In this document: piece after piece, positions 63,941 through 64,000 of the stretch
How positions within the stretch are numbered: position 1 is the stretch's first letter
Layout: the number at the start of each line of letters is the position of its first letter
NCBI GenBank assembly: GCA_001599755.1
Contig: BCHX01000002.1
Span: 2,756,286 to 2,820,285, forward strand
Length of the DNA: 64,000 nt
Reading direction: 5' to 3'
Origin: Gliomastix tumulicola
Lineage: Eukaryota > Ascomycota > Sordariomycetes > Hypocreales > Bionectriaceae
The notes under the pieces: model-generated
Seen by the model: the letters and a program-made list of their open reading frames with translations, nothing else
Database searches by the model: none
What the model was told of the DNA's origin: nothing
Made by a program: the position numbers and the translations under genes

Positions 63941-64000
63941 TAATTAAATATTATTAATTTTAATTAAATATTATTAATTTTAATTAAATATTATTAATTT
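63941..64000 (+). repeat. 20-base tandem repeat, three exact copies, open at the window edge
   Basis: The unit TAATTAAATATTATTAATTT occurs three times without a mismatch (63941, 63961, 63981), the last ending at base 64000, so the array probably continues beyond the window. Perfect identity contrasts with the degraded surroundings. Confidence 0.9.

Larger units (their letters stand above)
60720..64000. repeat. RIP-saturated AT-rich block
   Basis: From about 60.72 kb the sequence turns AT-rich and runs so to the window edge, with almost no CA, TG or CG steps and a great excess of TA. Full 60-base lines without a single CA or TG are common (for example 61021-61080, 62461-62520 and 63001-63060). 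No open frame of useful length occurs. Such depletion is the signature of repeat-induced point mutation, which turns CA into TA in duplicated DNA during the sexual cycle. It contains the transposon remnant at its left part; the rest is probably further degraded transposons. Confidence 0.85.

Overview
This window is nuclear DNA of a filamentous ascomycete, most likely a Sordariomycete. The genes carry short introns (about 50-100 bases) with GT..AG ends and CTNAC-type branch sites. Typical fungal families are present: a Zn2Cys6 regulator, a NACHT-ankyrin protein, an NPS6/SidD-type siderophore synthetase, DUF2434, DUF4050, DUF3176 and Skt5. The right end is an AT-rich block almost free of CA/TG dinucleotides, the mark of repeat-induced point mutation (RIP). 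Splice joins were worked out by eye and each was checked for frame.

Layout. 0-4.4 kb: the 5' part of a Zn2Cys6 regulator on the minus strand, cut by the window edge, then a NACHT-ankyrin (NLR-like) gene with a decayed 3' end. 4.7-17.8 kb: an iron/siderophore block holding an AIF-like flavoprotein, a SidF-like acyltransferase, a SidI-like acyl-CoA ligase ending in the peroxisomal signal SKL, and a SidD/NPS6 synthetase. Their intergenic regions hold seven perfect ATCWGATAA sites, the motif of SreA-type GATA iron repressors. Together these genes would make an extracellular fusarinine/coprogen-type siderophore: SidI activates mevalonate, SidF acylates hydroxyornithine, and SidD joins the units. 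The hydroxylase and hydratase steps must be encoded elsewhere.

18-58 kb is mostly housekeeping: a DUF4050 protein, a C2H2 regulator with about 4 kb of gene-free upstream DNA, a seven-span DUF2434 membrane protein divergent from COG5, a gelsolin-repeat protein, an AtuA/DUF1446 protein, a GFA-type zinc protein, an RRT8-like membrane protein, a 1485-residue secreted modular protein, an MCT-type transporter, an Skt5-like chitin synthase activator with a CAAX box, proteasome subunit Rpn12 and coatomer alpha.

58-64 kb is degraded sequence: an AT-rich patch, a defective intron-bearing tRNA-like locus, a broken DUF3176 gene, a transposon remnant with 32-base terminal inverted repeats (60.66-62.24 kb) and RIP-saturated DNA to the edge, ending in a 20-base tandem repeat. 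No CRISPR, rRNA or prokaryotic feature was seen.
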